Shown: positions 33,800-47,768, counted from the first letter of the stretch. The stretch is 64,000 bases of DNA from Ectopseudomonas composti (GCF_900115475.1 NZ_FOWP01000004.1:1-64000); one strand, 5' to 3'. A program made the numbers and translations. The notes: generated from the sequence alone by a model not told the origin.

Positions 33800-34724
33800 A
33801 TGAACATGCCCCTGCGTTTGCTGAAAAACGCACTGTTGGCCGCTGCCGCGTTGGTCGCCGCCGCTTTGATTTTCTTCTCCTGGCAGTACTTCTTTCCGGT
33901 GCAGGCCGCCAGTGGCTGGTCGTACCGCGTCGCCTACGACGGCGTGCAGAAGGCCGCCGGGCTGGCGCGGGCTCCAGGTGGCGGCATTCTGGTCAGTCAG
34001 GAGTTGCAGGATGGCCAGGGCAGCATTCTGCTGATGCAACCCGATGGTGAACGCGAGGTGGTGGTCGGCGGGCTGTCCAAGCCCGATGGCCTGCTCAGCG
34101 CGCGTGGTGGCCTGGTGTTCAGCCAGGAGTCGGGCGACAAGCCGGTCAGCTTCCTGCAGGGCACGCGGGTTTCCGAGTTGTTCGAGGGCGACCAGGTGCA
34201 GGGGCTGTGGGATGACGGCCATTACCTGTATGCCATCGAGGATCGCAAGGGCAACGGCCGGCTGTGGCGCTACCGCTGGGATGACCGGAAATTGAGCGTG
34301 GTGCGCGACAACCTGTCGGAAACCGAGTCGATCACCCGCTGCACGGACGGGCGCATGCTCTACAGCGAAAAGGAAACCGGGGTGATTCGCGAGCTGCGCG
34401 AGGATGGCCGCGATCCGGTGGTGATCGAGGGCCTGCGCAACCCGACGTTCATGCTCTGCGACGAGCAGGGTTTGTGGATCAGCGAGGACTCGACCCATCG
34501 CGCCCGCCTGCTGCTGGTCGATGCCCAGGGCGAGCAGACCACGGTGCTGTCCTTCCTCAAGGCGCCACAGGCGATACTGCCGCTGGAGAGTGGTCGCTAC
34601 CTGATAGCCGAAGGCGGTCGGGACCGCGTGCTGGAGTTGAGCCTGAACAAGGATGACGGTTTCCGTCGCGAGCCAGACAGCTCGGCCAAGCACGGAGAAG
34701 CGGCCGAGCGGGAGCAGAACGTGC

Positions 34725-34744
<20 letters not shown>
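33800..34744 (+). CDS. SMP-30/NHL-type beta-propeller protein, membrane-anchored
   Basis: A 314-aa protein with an N-terminal hydrophobic segment (residues ~9-28) acting as signal or anchor, then repeated strands with Gly-Asp turns (GGLSKPDGLLSARGG, GLRNPTFMLCDEQGLWISED). This resembles strictosidine-synthase/gluconolactonase propellers of the periplasm. The substrate is unknown. It starts 2 bp after the mntP stop and its 3' end overlaps the convergent gene by 20 bp. Confidence 0.6.
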
Positions 34745-37811
<3,067 letters not shown>

Positions 37812-37921
37812 GGGCTTCTCATCGATTGGTTAAGGAGTGAACGCTCGCCAGTGTAATGCAAGACGCGGGCGTGGCGAAGTGCTTCGCTCGCGTCTGTCAA
37901 GAGGACTGCGCAACCAGCCTC

Positions 37922-39085
37922 TCAGTTTTCCGGCAAGCTGGTCAGCAGCAGGCGCTGCACGTTGCCGCCCATGATCGCGGCAATGGCCGCGTCATCGAAG
38001 CCGGCACCTTGCAGGCCTTCGGTGATCTGCGCCAGGCCGGTGACATCGAACGGCGTATGCACGGTGCCATTGAAGTCCGAGCCCAGGGCGACGTGCTCGA
38101 CGCCGACCTTGTCCGCCGTATAGCGGATGGCCTTGACGATGGCCGCGACCGAGGTGTCGCACACGGCCGTGCTCCAGTAGCCGATGCCGACTACTCCACC
38201 GGTGGCGGCAATGGCCTGCAGGTGTTTGTCGCTGAGGTTGCGTGTGCCGGCGCAGGTGCCTTCGACGCCGGTGTGTGAGACCAGCACCGGGCGCGTGGCC
38301 ATGGCCAGTACGTCGTCGATCAGTGGGCGCGAGGCGTGTGCCAGGTCCACCAGCATGGATTTCTCTTCCAGGCGCGCGATGACCTGACGCCCCAGCGGGG
38401 TCAGCCCGCCTTTTTTCAGACCATGGGCCGAGCCGCCGACTTCGTTATCGAAAAAGTGGGTCAGGCCAGCGATGCGGAAACCCGCGTCATACAGCACGTC
38501 GATGTTTTCCAGCTTGCCTTCGATGGGCTGCAGGCCTTCGGTGGCGAGCAGGCCGGCGACGCGGCGCGGGTCCTGGTTCCAGGCCTCGACGAAGCGGGCC
38601 AGGTCCGCGCGGGTGCGGATCAGCACCAGGCGACCGTCGCTGCCGGCTGCGGCGTCCTTGAGCTTCTGCGCCTGGTACAGCGCACGTTGCAGCAGGCTGC
38701 TCCAGGTTTCTCGCGGCCAGCGCTGGGCCATGGCCAGCAGGGTAATGTTGTCGCTGTCGGCGCCATTGCTTTCCATGTTCAGGCCGCGTGGCGTCTTGGT
38801 CACGGTGGAGAACACCTGCAGGCCGAGGCGACCTTCAAGCATGCGCGGCAGGTCGGAGTGACCGTAGTCGTAACGTTTGAGCAGGTCGCGCTCCCAGAGC
38901 AGAGCGTCGTCGTGCAGGTCGGCGACGAACAAGCCCTGATGCAGCTTCTGCGCGCTGGCGCTGGCCGGATAGGGCGGCGGACTGGCGACGCTATTCATCT
39001 GTGCGTCGAGCACCTGGGGCAGGCCCAGAACGGCCAGGGCGGAGAGGGGAACGAGCAGAAGTCCGGCGATCAGCAGTTTGCGCAT
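37922..39085 (-). CDS. Membrane dipeptidase (peptidase family M19)
   Basis: A 387-aa protein with an N-terminal hydrophobic signal/anchor (MRKLLIAGLLLVPLSALAVL). Zinc-site motifs of renal-dipeptidase-type enzymes follow: ADLHDDAL, ATEGLQPIEG, LTHFFDNEVGGSAHG, VSHTG and GSDFNGT. It hydrolyses dipeptides, often including D-residues, in the periplasm. No operon partner is evident. Confidence 0.88.
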   Translation of the reverse strand: MRKLLIAGLLLVPLSALAVLGLPQVLDAQMNSVASPPPYPASASAQKLHQGLFVADLHDDALLWERDLLKRYDYGHSDLPRMLEGRLGLQVFSTVTKTPRGLNMESNGADSDNITLLAMAQRWPRETWSSLLQRALYQAQKLKDAAAGSDGRLVLIRTRADLARFVEAWNQDPRRVAGLLATEGLQPIEGKLENIDVLYDAGFRIAGLTHFFDNEVGGSAHGLKKGGLTPLGRQVIARLEEKSMLVDLAHASRPLIDDVLAMATRPVLVSHTGVEGTCAGTRNLSDKHLQAIAATGGVVGIGYWSTAVCDTSVAAIVKAIRYTADKVGVEHVALGSDFNGTVHTPFDVTGLAQITEGLQGAGFDDAAIAAIMGGNVQRLLLTSLPEN

Positions 39086-39189
39086 GAGGAGCCATCCAGG
39101 CGTGTTGTTATGCCGGGCACTTTAGCAGGGAAGCGCTGCGCACAGCGCCCCTGCGGCAGGGGCGCGGTGACCTCCAAGGTCAACAAGAC

Positions 39190-40128
39190 TCAGCCGCTGA
39201 GGCAGTTACGTCCCTGCTGCTTGGCTTGGTACAGCGCCGCATCGGCCCGCGCGATCAGGCCTTGCAGGCTGTCCTGATGCTGCATCTGCGCCAGGCCAAT
39301 GGAAATGGTGACGCCTGGCAGAACGCCGACCGGCGAGTAGAAGGAGGCGACCTGCTCCAGGCTGATGCGCAGGCGTTCGCCGATGCTGCGTGCGTCCTCG
39401 GCAGCGATCTCCGGCAGGAGGATGACGAACTCTTCGCCGCCGAAACGTATCAGGCTGTCCTTGGGGCGCAACTGGCTGCGCAAGGTATGTGCCACCAGGC
39501 ACAGCGCGTAGTCGCCAGCGAGGTGGCCGTGCTGGTCGTTGTAGGCCTTGAAATGGTCGACATCCAGCATCAGCAGTGACATCGGCTCGTCGTTGAAGGC
39601 ACAACGCGTGCTTTCGCGCTCGAACACGTGTTCCAGCCAGCGCCGGTTGAAGCAGCCGGTCAGGGTATCGACGTTGGCATTCTGCTCGCTGTCGAGAATC
39701 TGCCGGTTGCCCTGGCGCACACGCTCGCAGAGCAACTCCAACAGGTTCTGCATCATCTGTGGGGATTGCTGGAACAGCGCGATCAGGGATTCACGATGCA
39801 GGCGCAATACGGTGGAGGGGCGCTCGGCCACCACGTAGGCGGAGGGGTGTTCGTTATCGATGAAGCTGATTTCACCGGCGCAATCGCCGACTTCGAGCGT
39901 GCTGACGGCCTGGTTATCCAGTGATCCCAGGTAGACGCGCAACTGTCCCTCGATCAACAGATAGAGGTATTGGTTGCGATTGAACGGGGAGAGCAACACT
40001 TCGCCTGCTTCCAGTTCGCAGGCGCGAAATTCCTGCAGCAACTGATCCAGGCTGCTGGTGGCGACATTCTGAAATAGTCGCAGATGCTGAACTTGCTGCA
40101 GGTCTGCCTGCCAGTGCGCCGGTTTCAT
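39190..40128 (-). CDS. Diguanylate cyclase with N-terminal cyclic-nucleotide-binding domain
   Basis: A 312-aa protein from ATG 40128 (MKPAHWQADL). A cNMP-binding/Crp-like sensor domain (residues ~20-140: LYLLIEGQLRVYLG, VGDCAGEISFIDNEHPSA) is followed by a GGDEF domain with active GGEEF at 230-234. An intact RxxD inhibitory site (RPKD) lies five residues upstream. It should make c-di-GMP under control of a bound nucleotide or protein contact. The frame is open to 40323 but not conserved there. Confidence 0.87.
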   Translation of the reverse strand: MKPAHWQADLQQVQHLRLFQNVATSSLDQLLQEFRACELEAGEVLLSPFNRNQYLYLLIEGQLRVYLGSLDNQAVSTLEVGDCAGEISFIDNEHPSAYVVAERPSTVLRLHRESLIALFQQSPQMMQNLLELLCERVRQGNRQILDSEQNANVDTLTGCFNRRWLEHVFERESTRCAFNDEPMSLLMLDVDHFKAYNDQHGHLAGDYALCLVAHTLRSQLRPKDSLIRFGGEEFVILLPEIAAEDARSIGERLRISLEQVASFYSPVGVLPGVTISIGLAQMQHQDSLQGLIARADAALYQAKQQGRNCLSG

Positions 40129-40319
40129 CGCGATCTCGTCGGGCCTGGTCGGGCGAATAGGCCTGAGGGCACCACCAACGCTCCCTGTTGTGTCTACGGA
40201 TAGTTGCCGACAGTATTCCCGGCTTTCAGGCGTGGCAATGCTTGCCCAAAGTTCGGCCGACCAGTGGTTGCACGAAAGTGCAAAGCTGTTAACTGGCGCG
40301 CGTCCCTGCGCGCTCTGGA

Positions 40320-42221
40320 TCACGCGGCGAAGTGGATGCGATGGCCTACCGCATAACCGGCCAGGCGCTCGCCGATTGCAGTAGCTAATGCCTGATCCTG
40401 GTTCGGCAGGTGAATGTGGGCCAGTTGACCTGCCTTGTCATCGCTCAGGACTTCAACACGTGCAGCAGGATGCAGCTCGCCGACAGCGGCCTGGTAGACG
40501 CGGGTGATCGCGTCGAAGCGCAGCGCCGGCTTGAAGGTTTTGCCTACCGCGGTGAGCGGGATGGCGTCGATGATCCAGGCGTCCTTGGGTACTGCGGCGC
40601 GCTCGGGGATATGTGCGGCGGCATGCGCCAGCAGCTCGGCCTCGCTGGCCTGTGCGCCGGGTTTGAGCTGGACGTAGACCACGGGCAGTTCGCCGGCCTT
40701 TTCGTCGGGCTTGCCAACGGCGGCGGCCATGGCCACCGCCGGGTGCTTGTGCAGGGCTTCCTCGATCATCTGCGGATCGATGTTGTGGCCGCCACGGATG
40801 ATCAGGTCCTTGCTGCGGCCAGTCAGCCAGATATAGCCGTCGGCATCGACGCGGCCGAGGTCACCGGTATTGAACCAATCACCATCGACCCAGATACCGA
40901 CGTTCTTGCTCGCCTGCAGATAGCCCTTGAACACCGTGGCGCCACGAATGCACAGGTTGCCGATCTCGTTGGGCGCGGCTTCGCGCAGGTACTGCCCCTG
41001 TTCGTCGAGCACCTTGATGCGCACTTCGCAATAAGGCATCGGCAAGCCGATGGAGCCAGGACGGCGCTCGCCGGCCGGCGGGTTGGCGCAACTGCCGCAG
41101 GTGCCTTCGGTCAGGCCATAACCTTCGAGCAGAGTCAGGCCGGTCTTGGCCTCGAACTGGCGAATCAGCTCCACCGGCATCGGCGCGGCGCCGCACAGGG
41201 CGTATTTCAGCGTGGACAGATCGTGACCCTCGCTGGGAACCTGCAGCAGGCCGGCATAGATGGTGGGAACGCCGCTGAAGAAGCTGACCCTGTGCCGTTC
41301 AATCACCTTCCAGAAATTGCCGATCAAGGTGGTGTTGCGATAACCCTGTGGCGTGGCCAACAGTACCTCGGCACCGCCGATGAAGGCCGTCAGACCGGTG
41401 ACGATCACGCCGTTGACGTGGAACAGCGGCAGGCCGCAGAGCGTCACGTCGCCCACGCCGAAGCGGGTGACCAGGTTCATGCTGTAGGCCATCGCCACTT
41501 CATTGCCGTGGCTGTGCGGTGCCAGTTTCGGCGTGCCAGTGGTGCCGCCGGTGTGAAAGTAGCTGGCGATGTCGTTGGCAGCGATCACGCGACCGCTTTG
41601 CAGATGGTCGGCCGGGCAGGCGGCGATGGTCTCGTCGAAGTCCAGCACGCCCTCTGGCAACTGGCCGCGCTGGGCCTTGAGCGCACTGCGCTGTGGCTCG
41701 GGCAATAGATTGGCCATGTCCACGCAGAGAATCGCTTTCAGCGCTGGCAACTGATCACGCAGAGCGTTGACCTTGTCCCACAGGTCGGTGCCGGGGAAGG
41801 GCGCCAGGGTCACCAGTAGTTCGGAGTCCGAGGCATGGATCAGCTCGGCGATGTGCTCGGGGTCGAGCAGCGGGTTGATCGCGTTGACGATGCCAGCCGC
41901 CTCGCCGCCCCAGATGGTGTAGTGGGTCTGCGGCAGGTTGGGCAGCAGGAACGAAACCGCCTTGCCTGGACGCAGGCCCAGACGATGAAAGGCATTGGCG
42001 GTCTGGGTGATCTTGCCGAGCAGTTCGGCGTAGTTCAGGCGCAGCGGAGTTTCTTCGGCCGTGCCCTGGAGGAGGAACGACAGCGCTGCTGCTTCGGGAT
42101 GGGCCAGCGCCGTACGACGAATCAGCTCGTAAGTGCTGCTGGGCAGGTCGCGATCGCTGAGCGGGGTGCTCTCGATCTGTTCGATATCCTGCAGGGTGCG
42201 AATCAGGGGCGCTGTGCTCAT
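40320..42221 (-). CDS. AMP-forming acyl-CoA synthetase
   Basis: A 633-aa adenylate-forming enzyme. The P-loop FHTGGTTGTPKLAPHSH, the motif EGYGLTEGTC, TGDLGRVDADGYIWLTGRSKD and the C-terminal catalytic lysine in TAVGKTFKP are intact. It activates a carboxylic acid to its CoA thioester; the acid is unknown. It follows the carboxylesterase gene by 24 bp on the same strand, so the esterase could supply its substrate. The same pair lies next to rhlB and aap genes in P. aeruginosa as I recall. Confidence 0.88.
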   Translation of the reverse strand: MSTAPLIRTLQDIEQIESTPLSDRDLPSSTYELIRRTALAHPEAAALSFLLQGTAEETPLRLNYAELLGKITQTANAFHRLGLRPGKAVSFLLPNLPQTHYTIWGGEAAGIVNAINPLLDPEHIAELIHASDSELLVTLAPFPGTDLWDKVNALRDQLPALKAILCVDMANLLPEPQRSALKAQRGQLPEGVLDFDETIAACPADHLQSGRVIAANDIASYFHTGGTTGTPKLAPHSHGNEVAMAYSMNLVTRFGVGDVTLCGLPLFHVNGVIVTGLTAFIGGAEVLLATPQGYRNTTLIGNFWKVIERHRVSFFSGVPTIYAGLLQVPSEGHDLSTLKYALCGAAPMPVELIRQFEAKTGLTLLEGYGLTEGTCGSCANPPAGERRPGSIGLPMPYCEVRIKVLDEQGQYLREAAPNEIGNLCIRGATVFKGYLQASKNVGIWVDGDWFNTGDLGRVDADGYIWLTGRSKDLIIRGGHNIDPQMIEEALHKHPAVAMAAAVGKPDEKAGELPVVYVQLKPGAQASEAELLAHAAAHIPERAAVPKDAWIIDAIPLTAVGKTFKPALRFDAITRVYQAAVGELHPAARVEVLSDDKAGQLAHIHLPNQDQALATAIGERLAGYAVGHRIHFAA

Positions 42222-42245
42222 TTATCGTGCATCTCTTCGGTTCGG

Positions 42246-42965
<720 letters not shown>

Positions 42966-43041
42966 CTAATCTGTGAATAAGTTGTCGCACGGGTGAAAGT
43001 TTTGCCCTTGACCCTCGTATATCCGGCCATTTGCCATGTGC

Positions 43042-43058
43042 TGGTACGGCGCTTGCTA
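43042..43058 (+). promoter_or_regulatory. Sigma54 (-24/-12) promoter for aapJQMP
   Basis: TGGTACGGCGCTTGCTA has the GG-N10-GC spacing and near-consensus bases of a sigma54 promoter. The 477-bp gap 42906-43382 otherwise holds no gene. The predicted leader is about 310 nt, with a possible hairpin (GGCGGATCACGATCCGTC, near 43181). Nitrogen or carbon-nitrogen control through NtrC or CbrB is plausible. Confidence 0.65.
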
Positions 43059-43382
43059 TGGCTCATACGAACTGACGACGTGGTGCGCTAACGGTAACAC
43101 TGTGCCATCGCGCACCGCTCAACAGGCAGGAATCTGCTGTGTGGGGTTCCTAATAGACCGTCGGGGCGCTTGATCGCCCAGGCGGATCACGATCCGTCTC
43201 TGGCCCGTTCAACCAATGGGCTGGGCAGGAGCAGTTGGCCAGCAGAGGGTAAAGCCGACTAGACTCCCGCCTGACGTTCGAACTTCTCGTCGATACCGTT
43301 GCTGCCAGCGGATCGCGTGCCTCAAAAGGGTGGGGAAGGCGGACGGAGACTCCAACACAACAAGAGCAACTGGAGGTTTTTG

Positions 43383-44411
43383 ATGAAGATGGTGAAATCC
43401 ACCCTGGCTGTGCTGACCACCGCAGCTGTGCTCGGTGTCAGTGGCTTTGCTCAGGCAGGCGCCACCCTGGATGCAGTGCAGAAGAAAGGCTTCGTGCAGT
43501 GCGGTATCAGCGACGGTCTGCCTGGCTTCTCCTACGCCGATGAAAAAGGCAATTACCTGGGTCTGGACGTCGACGTCTGCCGTGCTGTTGCAGCTGCGGT
43601 CTTCGGTGACGCCACCAAGGTCAAGTACAGCCCGCTGACCGCCAAGGAGCGCTTCACCGCGCTGCAGTCCGGCGAAGTCGACATCCTGTCGCGTAACACC
43701 ACCTGGACCAGCTCGCGCGACGCCGCACTGGGCCTGAACTTCACCGGTGTTACCTACTACGACGGCCAGGGCTTCCTGGTGAACAAGAAACTGGGTGTTT
43801 CCAGCGCCAAGGAACTGGACGGCGCAACCGTCTGCATCCAGGCTGGTACCACCACCGAGCTGAACCTCTCCGACTACTTCCGTGCCAACGGCATGAAGTA
43901 CACCCCCATCACTTACGATACCTCTGACGAGAGCGCCAAGTCGGTCGAAGCTGGCCGTTGTGACGTGCTGACCTCCGACCAGTCGCAGCTGTACGCACAG
44001 CGCATCAAGCTGGCCAACCCGAACGACTACGTCGTGCTGCCGGAAGTCATCTCCAAGGAGCCGCTCGGCCCGTCCGTTCGTCAGGGTGACGAGGAGTGGT
44101 TCGACATCGTGCGCTGGACCCTGTTCGCCATGCTCAACGCCGAAGAACTGGGCGTGACCGCGGCTAACGTCGAAGCCACTGCCAAAGACACCAAGAACCC
44201 GGACGTCGCTCGTCTGCTGGGTACCGAAGGTGAGTTCGGCAAGGACCTCAAACTGCCGAAAGACTGGGCAGTGCAGATCGTCAAGCAAGTCGGTAACTAC
44301 GGTGAGTCGTTCGACCGCAACGTTGGTGCTGGCAGCGAGCTGAAGATCGAGCGTGGTCTCAACGCCCTGTGGAACAAGGGTGGTCTGCAGTACGCACCGC
44401 CGGTGCGTTGA
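43383..44411 (+). CDS. aapJ: General L-amino acid ABC transporter, substrate-binding protein
   Basis: A 342-aa periplasmic protein with a signal peptide ending at GFAQA, followed by the family start GATLDAVQKKGFVQCG and the binding-fold segments GLDVDVCRAVAAAVFGD and SGEVDILSRNTTWTSSRD. It captures a broad range of amino acids for the AapQM permease. GGAGG lies upstream of ATG 43383. First gene of aapJQMP. Confidence 0.93.
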   Translation: MKMVKSTLAVLTTAAVLGVSGFAQAGATLDAVQKKGFVQCGISDGLPGFSYADEKGNYLGLDVDVCRAVAAAVFGDATKVKYSPLTAKERFTALQSGEVDILSRNTTWTSSRDAALGLNFTGVTYYDGQGFLVNKKLGVSSAKELDGATVCIQAGTTTELNLSDYFRANGMKYTPITYDTSDESAKSVEAGRCDVLTSDQSQLYAQRIKLANPNDYVVLPEVISKEPLGPSVRQGDEEWFDIVRWTLFAMLNAEELGVTAANVEATAKDTKNPDVARLLGTEGEFGKDLKLPKDWAVQIVKQVGNYGESFDRNVGAGSELKIERGLNALWNKGGLQYAPPVR

Positions 44412-44508
44412 CCGTCCACAGCGGCAGGCCTAGCGCCTGCCGCTGTCGTTTCCGATTACGTGAACTCCGGCCGGCTTGTATGCGGCCGGGGCTTCCATGA
44501 GGGTTGTT

Positions 44509-45693
44509 ATGCAAACGACTGCTAATGCCCCGCGCCCGCGAGGATCGCTTCTAAACGATCCGCAGGTGCGCGCTTGGGCTTTCCAGATCATTGCCGTCGT
44601 CGCCGTTGTGGCGCTCGGTTGGTTTCTCTTCCAGAACACCCAGGCTAACCTGGAGAAGCGCGGGATCATCTCCGGCTTCGCTTTTCTCAATAACAGCGCC
44701 GGTTTCGGCATTGCCCAGCACCTGATCGACTACACCGAGAGCAATTCCTACGCACGGGTATTCCTCGTCGGTCTGCTCAATACCCTGCTGGTCTCGTTCA
44801 TCGGTATCGTGCTGGCCTCCATCCTTGGCTTCCTGCTGGGTGTGGCGCGGCTGTCGCCGAACTGGCTGATCAGCAAGCTGGCCACGGTTTATATCGAGAT
44901 CTTCCGTAATATTCCGCCGTTGCTGCAGATCCTCTTCTGGTATTTCGCGGTCTTCCTCGCTCTGCCTGGACCGCGGCAGAGCCTGGGTCTTGGCGAAACG
45001 TTCTTCCTCAACAGTCGTGGCCTGTACATGCCGGCGCCTGGCCCTTCGGAGAATTTCGGCCTGTTCGCCGTGGTCTTGCTAGCGACCATCGTCGGCATCA
45101 TCGCCCTGGGACGCTGGGCCAAGAAGCGTCGCGAAGCCACTGGCCAGATATTCCCACTGCTGTGGACATCGCTGGCGCTGCTCGTCGTCATCCCTGGCCT
45201 CACCGTACTGATCGGTGGCAACCCGCTGGTGTGGAGTGTGCCGGAGCTGACCGGATTCAACTTCCGTGGCGGCTGGGTGATGATCCCCGAGCTGATGGCA
45301 CTGACCCTGGCTCTGACCATCTACACCGCGGCTTTCATCGCCGAGAACGTACGCTCCGGGATCATGGCGGTCAGCCATGGCCAGACCGAAGCAGCGCGCT
45401 CGCTGGGCTTGCGTCCGGGCGTTACTCTGCGTCTGGTGATCATCCCGCAGGCACTGCGCGTGATCATCCCGCCGCTGACCAGTCAGTACCTCAACCTGGC
45501 GAAGAACTCCTCGTTGGCCGCCGGTATCGGTTACCCGGACATGGTTTCGCTGTTCGCCGGTACCGTACTCAACCAGACCGGCCAGGCCATCGAGGTGATC
45601 GCCATCACCATGAGCGTGTACCTGGCAATCAGCATCAGCATTTCCCTGCTGATGAACTGGTACAACAAGCGCATCGCGCTGACTGAGCGGTAA
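44509..45693 (+). CDS. aapQ: General L-amino acid ABC transporter, permease AapQ
   Basis: A 394-aa permease of the His/Glu/Gln family. ATG 44509 is preferred because GAGGG sits six bases before it; an earlier in-frame start at 44476 lacks one. It has about eight transmembrane helices and the ABC-contact loop EAARSLGLRPGVTLRLVIIP. It pairs with AapM. Confidence 0.92.
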   Translation: MQTTANAPRPRGSLLNDPQVRAWAFQIIAVVAVVALGWFLFQNTQANLEKRGIISGFAFLNNSAGFGIAQHLIDYTESNSYARVFLVGLLNTLLVSFIGIVLASILGFLLGVARLSPNWLISKLATVYIEIFRNIPPLLQILFWYFAVFLALPGPRQSLGLGETFFLNSRGLYMPAPGPSENFGLFAVVLLATIVGIIALGRWAKKRREATGQIFPLLWTSLALLVVIPGLTVLIGGNPLVWSVPELTGFNFRGGWVMIPELMALTLALTIYTAAFIAENVRSGIMAVSHGQTEAARSLGLRPGVTLRLVIIPQALRVIIPPLTSQYLNLAKNSSLAAGIGYPDMVSLFAGTVLNQTGQAIEVIAITMSVYLAISISISLLMNWYNKRIALTER

Positions 45694-45702
45694 GGAGCAG
45701 CC

Positions 45703-46800
45703 ATGCAGACTCATACATTCAAACCGGACCTACCGCCGCCGCGCATGAGCGTCGGTGTGGTGGGCTGGCTCAAGAGCAACCTGTTCTCCAACTGGTTCAA
45801 CAGCCTGTTGACCCTCTTCGCAATCTACCTGATCTGGCTGGTGGTGCCGCCACTGCTGCAGTGGGCGATCATCGATGCCAATTGGGTGGGCAGCACCCGT
45901 GCCGACTGCACCAAGGAAGGCGCGTGCTGGGTGTTCATCCAGCAGCGCTTCGGTCAGTTCATGTACGGCTTCTACCCCAGCGAACTGCGCTGGCGCGTGG
46001 ACGCCACGCTGTGGCTGGCCATCGTCGGTGCGGCGCCGCTGTTCGTCCCGCAGATGCCGCGCAAGGCGCTCTACGGCCTGGCGTTTCTGGTGATCTACCC
46101 GATCATCGCCTGGTGCCTGCTGCACGGCGGCGTGTTTGGCCTCAGCGTAGTCTCCACCAGCCAGTGGGGCGGCCTGATGCTGACCCTGGTGATCGCCTCT
46201 GTCGGCATCACCGGTGCCTTGCCGCTGGGTATCCTGCTGGCGCTGGGGCGACGCTCCAACCTGCCGGCGATCAAGGTCATCTGCGTCACCTTCATCGAGT
46301 TCTGGCGCGGTGTACCGTTGATTACCGTGCTGTTCATGTCCTCGGTGATGCTGCCGCTGTTCCTGCCTGAAGGCATGCATTTCGACAAGCTGATGCGCGC
46401 GCTGATCGGGGTGATCTTGTTCCAGTCCGCCTACATCGCCGAAGTGGTGCGCGGTGGTCTGCAGGCCATTCCCAAAGGTCAGTACGAGGCCGCTGCGGCC
46501 ATGGGCCTGGGCTACTGGCGGATGATGGGGCTGGTGATTCTGCCGCAGGCGCTCAAGCTGGTGATTCCGGGCATCGTTAACGTCTTCATTGCCCTGTTCA
46601 AGGACACCAGCCTGGTGATCATCATCGGCCTGTTCGATCTGCTCAACAGCATCAAGCAGGCGACCACCGACCCGGCGTGGCTGGGTATGGCTACCGAAGG
46701 TTATGTATTCGCCGCGTTGGTCTTCTGGATTTTCTGTTTCGGCATGTCCCGCTATTCGCTGCATCTCGAGCGGAAGCTGGATACCGGCCACAAGCGTTAG
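45703..46800 (+). CDS. aapM: General L-amino acid ABC transporter, permease AapM
   Basis: A 365-aa permease with EAAAAMGLGYWRMMGLVILP as the ATP-binding-subunit contact loop and about eight transmembrane helices. It starts 9 bp after aapQ. The extended periplasmic loop near residues 55-95 contains two Cys (ADCTKEGACW). Confidence 0.92.
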   Translation: MQTHTFKPDLPPPRMSVGVVGWLKSNLFSNWFNSLLTLFAIYLIWLVVPPLLQWAIIDANWVGSTRADCTKEGACWVFIQQRFGQFMYGFYPSELRWRVDATLWLAIVGAAPLFVPQMPRKALYGLAFLVIYPIIAWCLLHGGVFGLSVVSTSQWGGLMLTLVIASVGITGALPLGILLALGRRSNLPAIKVICVTFIEFWRGVPLITVLFMSSVMLPLFLPEGMHFDKLMRALIGVILFQSAYIAEVVRGGLQAIPKGQYEAAAAMGLGYWRMMGLVILPQALKLVIPGIVNVFIALFKDTSLVIIIGLFDLLNSIKQATTDPAWLGMATEGYVFAALVFWIFCFGMSRYSLHLERKLDTGHKR

Positions 46801-46835
46801 GAGCTGATCAGTATTTGCTGCGCGTCGGCCTGGCG

Positions 46836-46914
46836 GCGTTGAAAACACTCTCGGGATGCTCATGTACAACCGTACATTGCGCTCCCTCGAATGTTTTCGC
46901 CTTGCCTGGCTCTA
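46836..46914. repeat. Long imperfect hairpin between aapM and aapP
   Basis: GGCGTTGAAAACACTCTCGGGA is partly mirrored by TCCCTCGAATGTTTTCGCC, with the inner palindrome TGTACAACCGTACA. Elements of this type (CGGGATGCTCATGTACA...) recur in Pseudomonas genomes as I remember. Sited inside the operon, it may stabilise the upstream transcript. Confidence 0.65.
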
Positions 46915-46956
46915 GCTCGCTAAATCCTGGATCAGCCCCTCGAGAGGAGTGAATTT

Positions 46957-47718
46957 ATGAGTGAAGCAATCAAACAACCCAGCGCTGAGCCGATGATCCT
47001 GCTGCAGGGCGTGAATAAGTGGTATGGCCAGTTCCACGTGCTCAAAGACATCAACCTGAGCGTGCAGCCGGGCGAGCGTATCGTCCTTTGCGGCCCGTCC
47101 GGTTCGGGCAAGTCTACGACCATTCGCTGCATCAACCGTTTGGAAGAGCACCAGCAGGGCCGCATCGTGGTCGATGGCACCGAGCTGACCAGCGACCTCA
47201 AGCACATCGAGGCGATTCGCCGCGAAGTGGGCATGGTGTTCCAGCACTTCAACCTGTTCCCGCACCTGACCGTGCTGCAGAACTGCACCCTGGCGCCGAT
47301 GTGGGTACGCAAGATGCCCAGGCGCCAGGCCGAGGAAATCGCCATGCACTTTCTCGAGCGCGTGCGCATTCCCGAGCAGGCCAACAAGTTTCCGGGGCAG
47401 CTCTCCGGTGGCCAGCAGCAGCGTGTAGCGATTGCCCGTGCACTGTGCATGAAGCCGAAGATCATGCTGTTCGACGAGCCAACCTCGGCCCTCGACCCGG
47501 AAATGGTGAAAGAGGTGCTGGACACCATGATCGGCCTGGCCGAAGACGGCATGACCATGCTCTGCGTGACCCACGAAATGGGCTTCGCTCGTACTGTGGC
47601 CAACCGCGTGATCTTCATGGACAAGGGCGAGATCGTGGAGGAGGCCGAACCGAACACCTTCTTCACCAACCCGCAGAACGAGCGCACCAAGTTGTTCCTC
47701 AGCCAGATCCTGCACTGA
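46957..47718 (+). CDS. aapP: General L-amino acid ABC transporter, ATP-binding protein
   Basis: A 253-aa ABC ATPase with Walker [10 protein letters not shown], signature LSGGQQQR, Walker [13 protein letters not shown] and a switch histidine in VTHEMG. It powers AapQM. GAGAGG precedes the ATG. It is separated from aapM by a 156-bp repeat-containing gap and followed by a terminator. Confidence 0.95.
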   Translation: MSEAIKQPSAEPMILLQGVNKWYGQFHVLKDINLSVQPGERIVLCGPSGSGKSTTIRCINRLEEHQQGRIVVDGTELTSDLKHIEAIRREVGMVFQHFNLFPHLTVLQNCTLAPMWVRKMPRRQAEEIAMHFLERVRIPEQANKFPGQLSGGQQQRVAIARALCMKPKIMLFDEPTSALDPEMVKEVLDTMIGLAEDGMTMLCVTHEMGFARTVANRVIFMDKGEIVEEAEPNTFFTNPQNERTKLFLSQILH

Positions 47719-47739
47719 GTCGGTATTGCGTTGTGAATC

Positions 47740-47765
47740 AGGGAGCCTTCGGGCTCCCTTTTTTG
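47740..47765 (+). terminator. Terminator of the aap operon
   Basis: GGGAGCC TTC GGGCTCCC followed by TTTTTTG. Confidence 0.92.
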
Positions 47766-47768
47766 TTG

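Noticed and set aside
40410..41708. A 432-codon plus-strand open frame
   Set aside because: Antisense shadow of the acyl-CoA synthetase.
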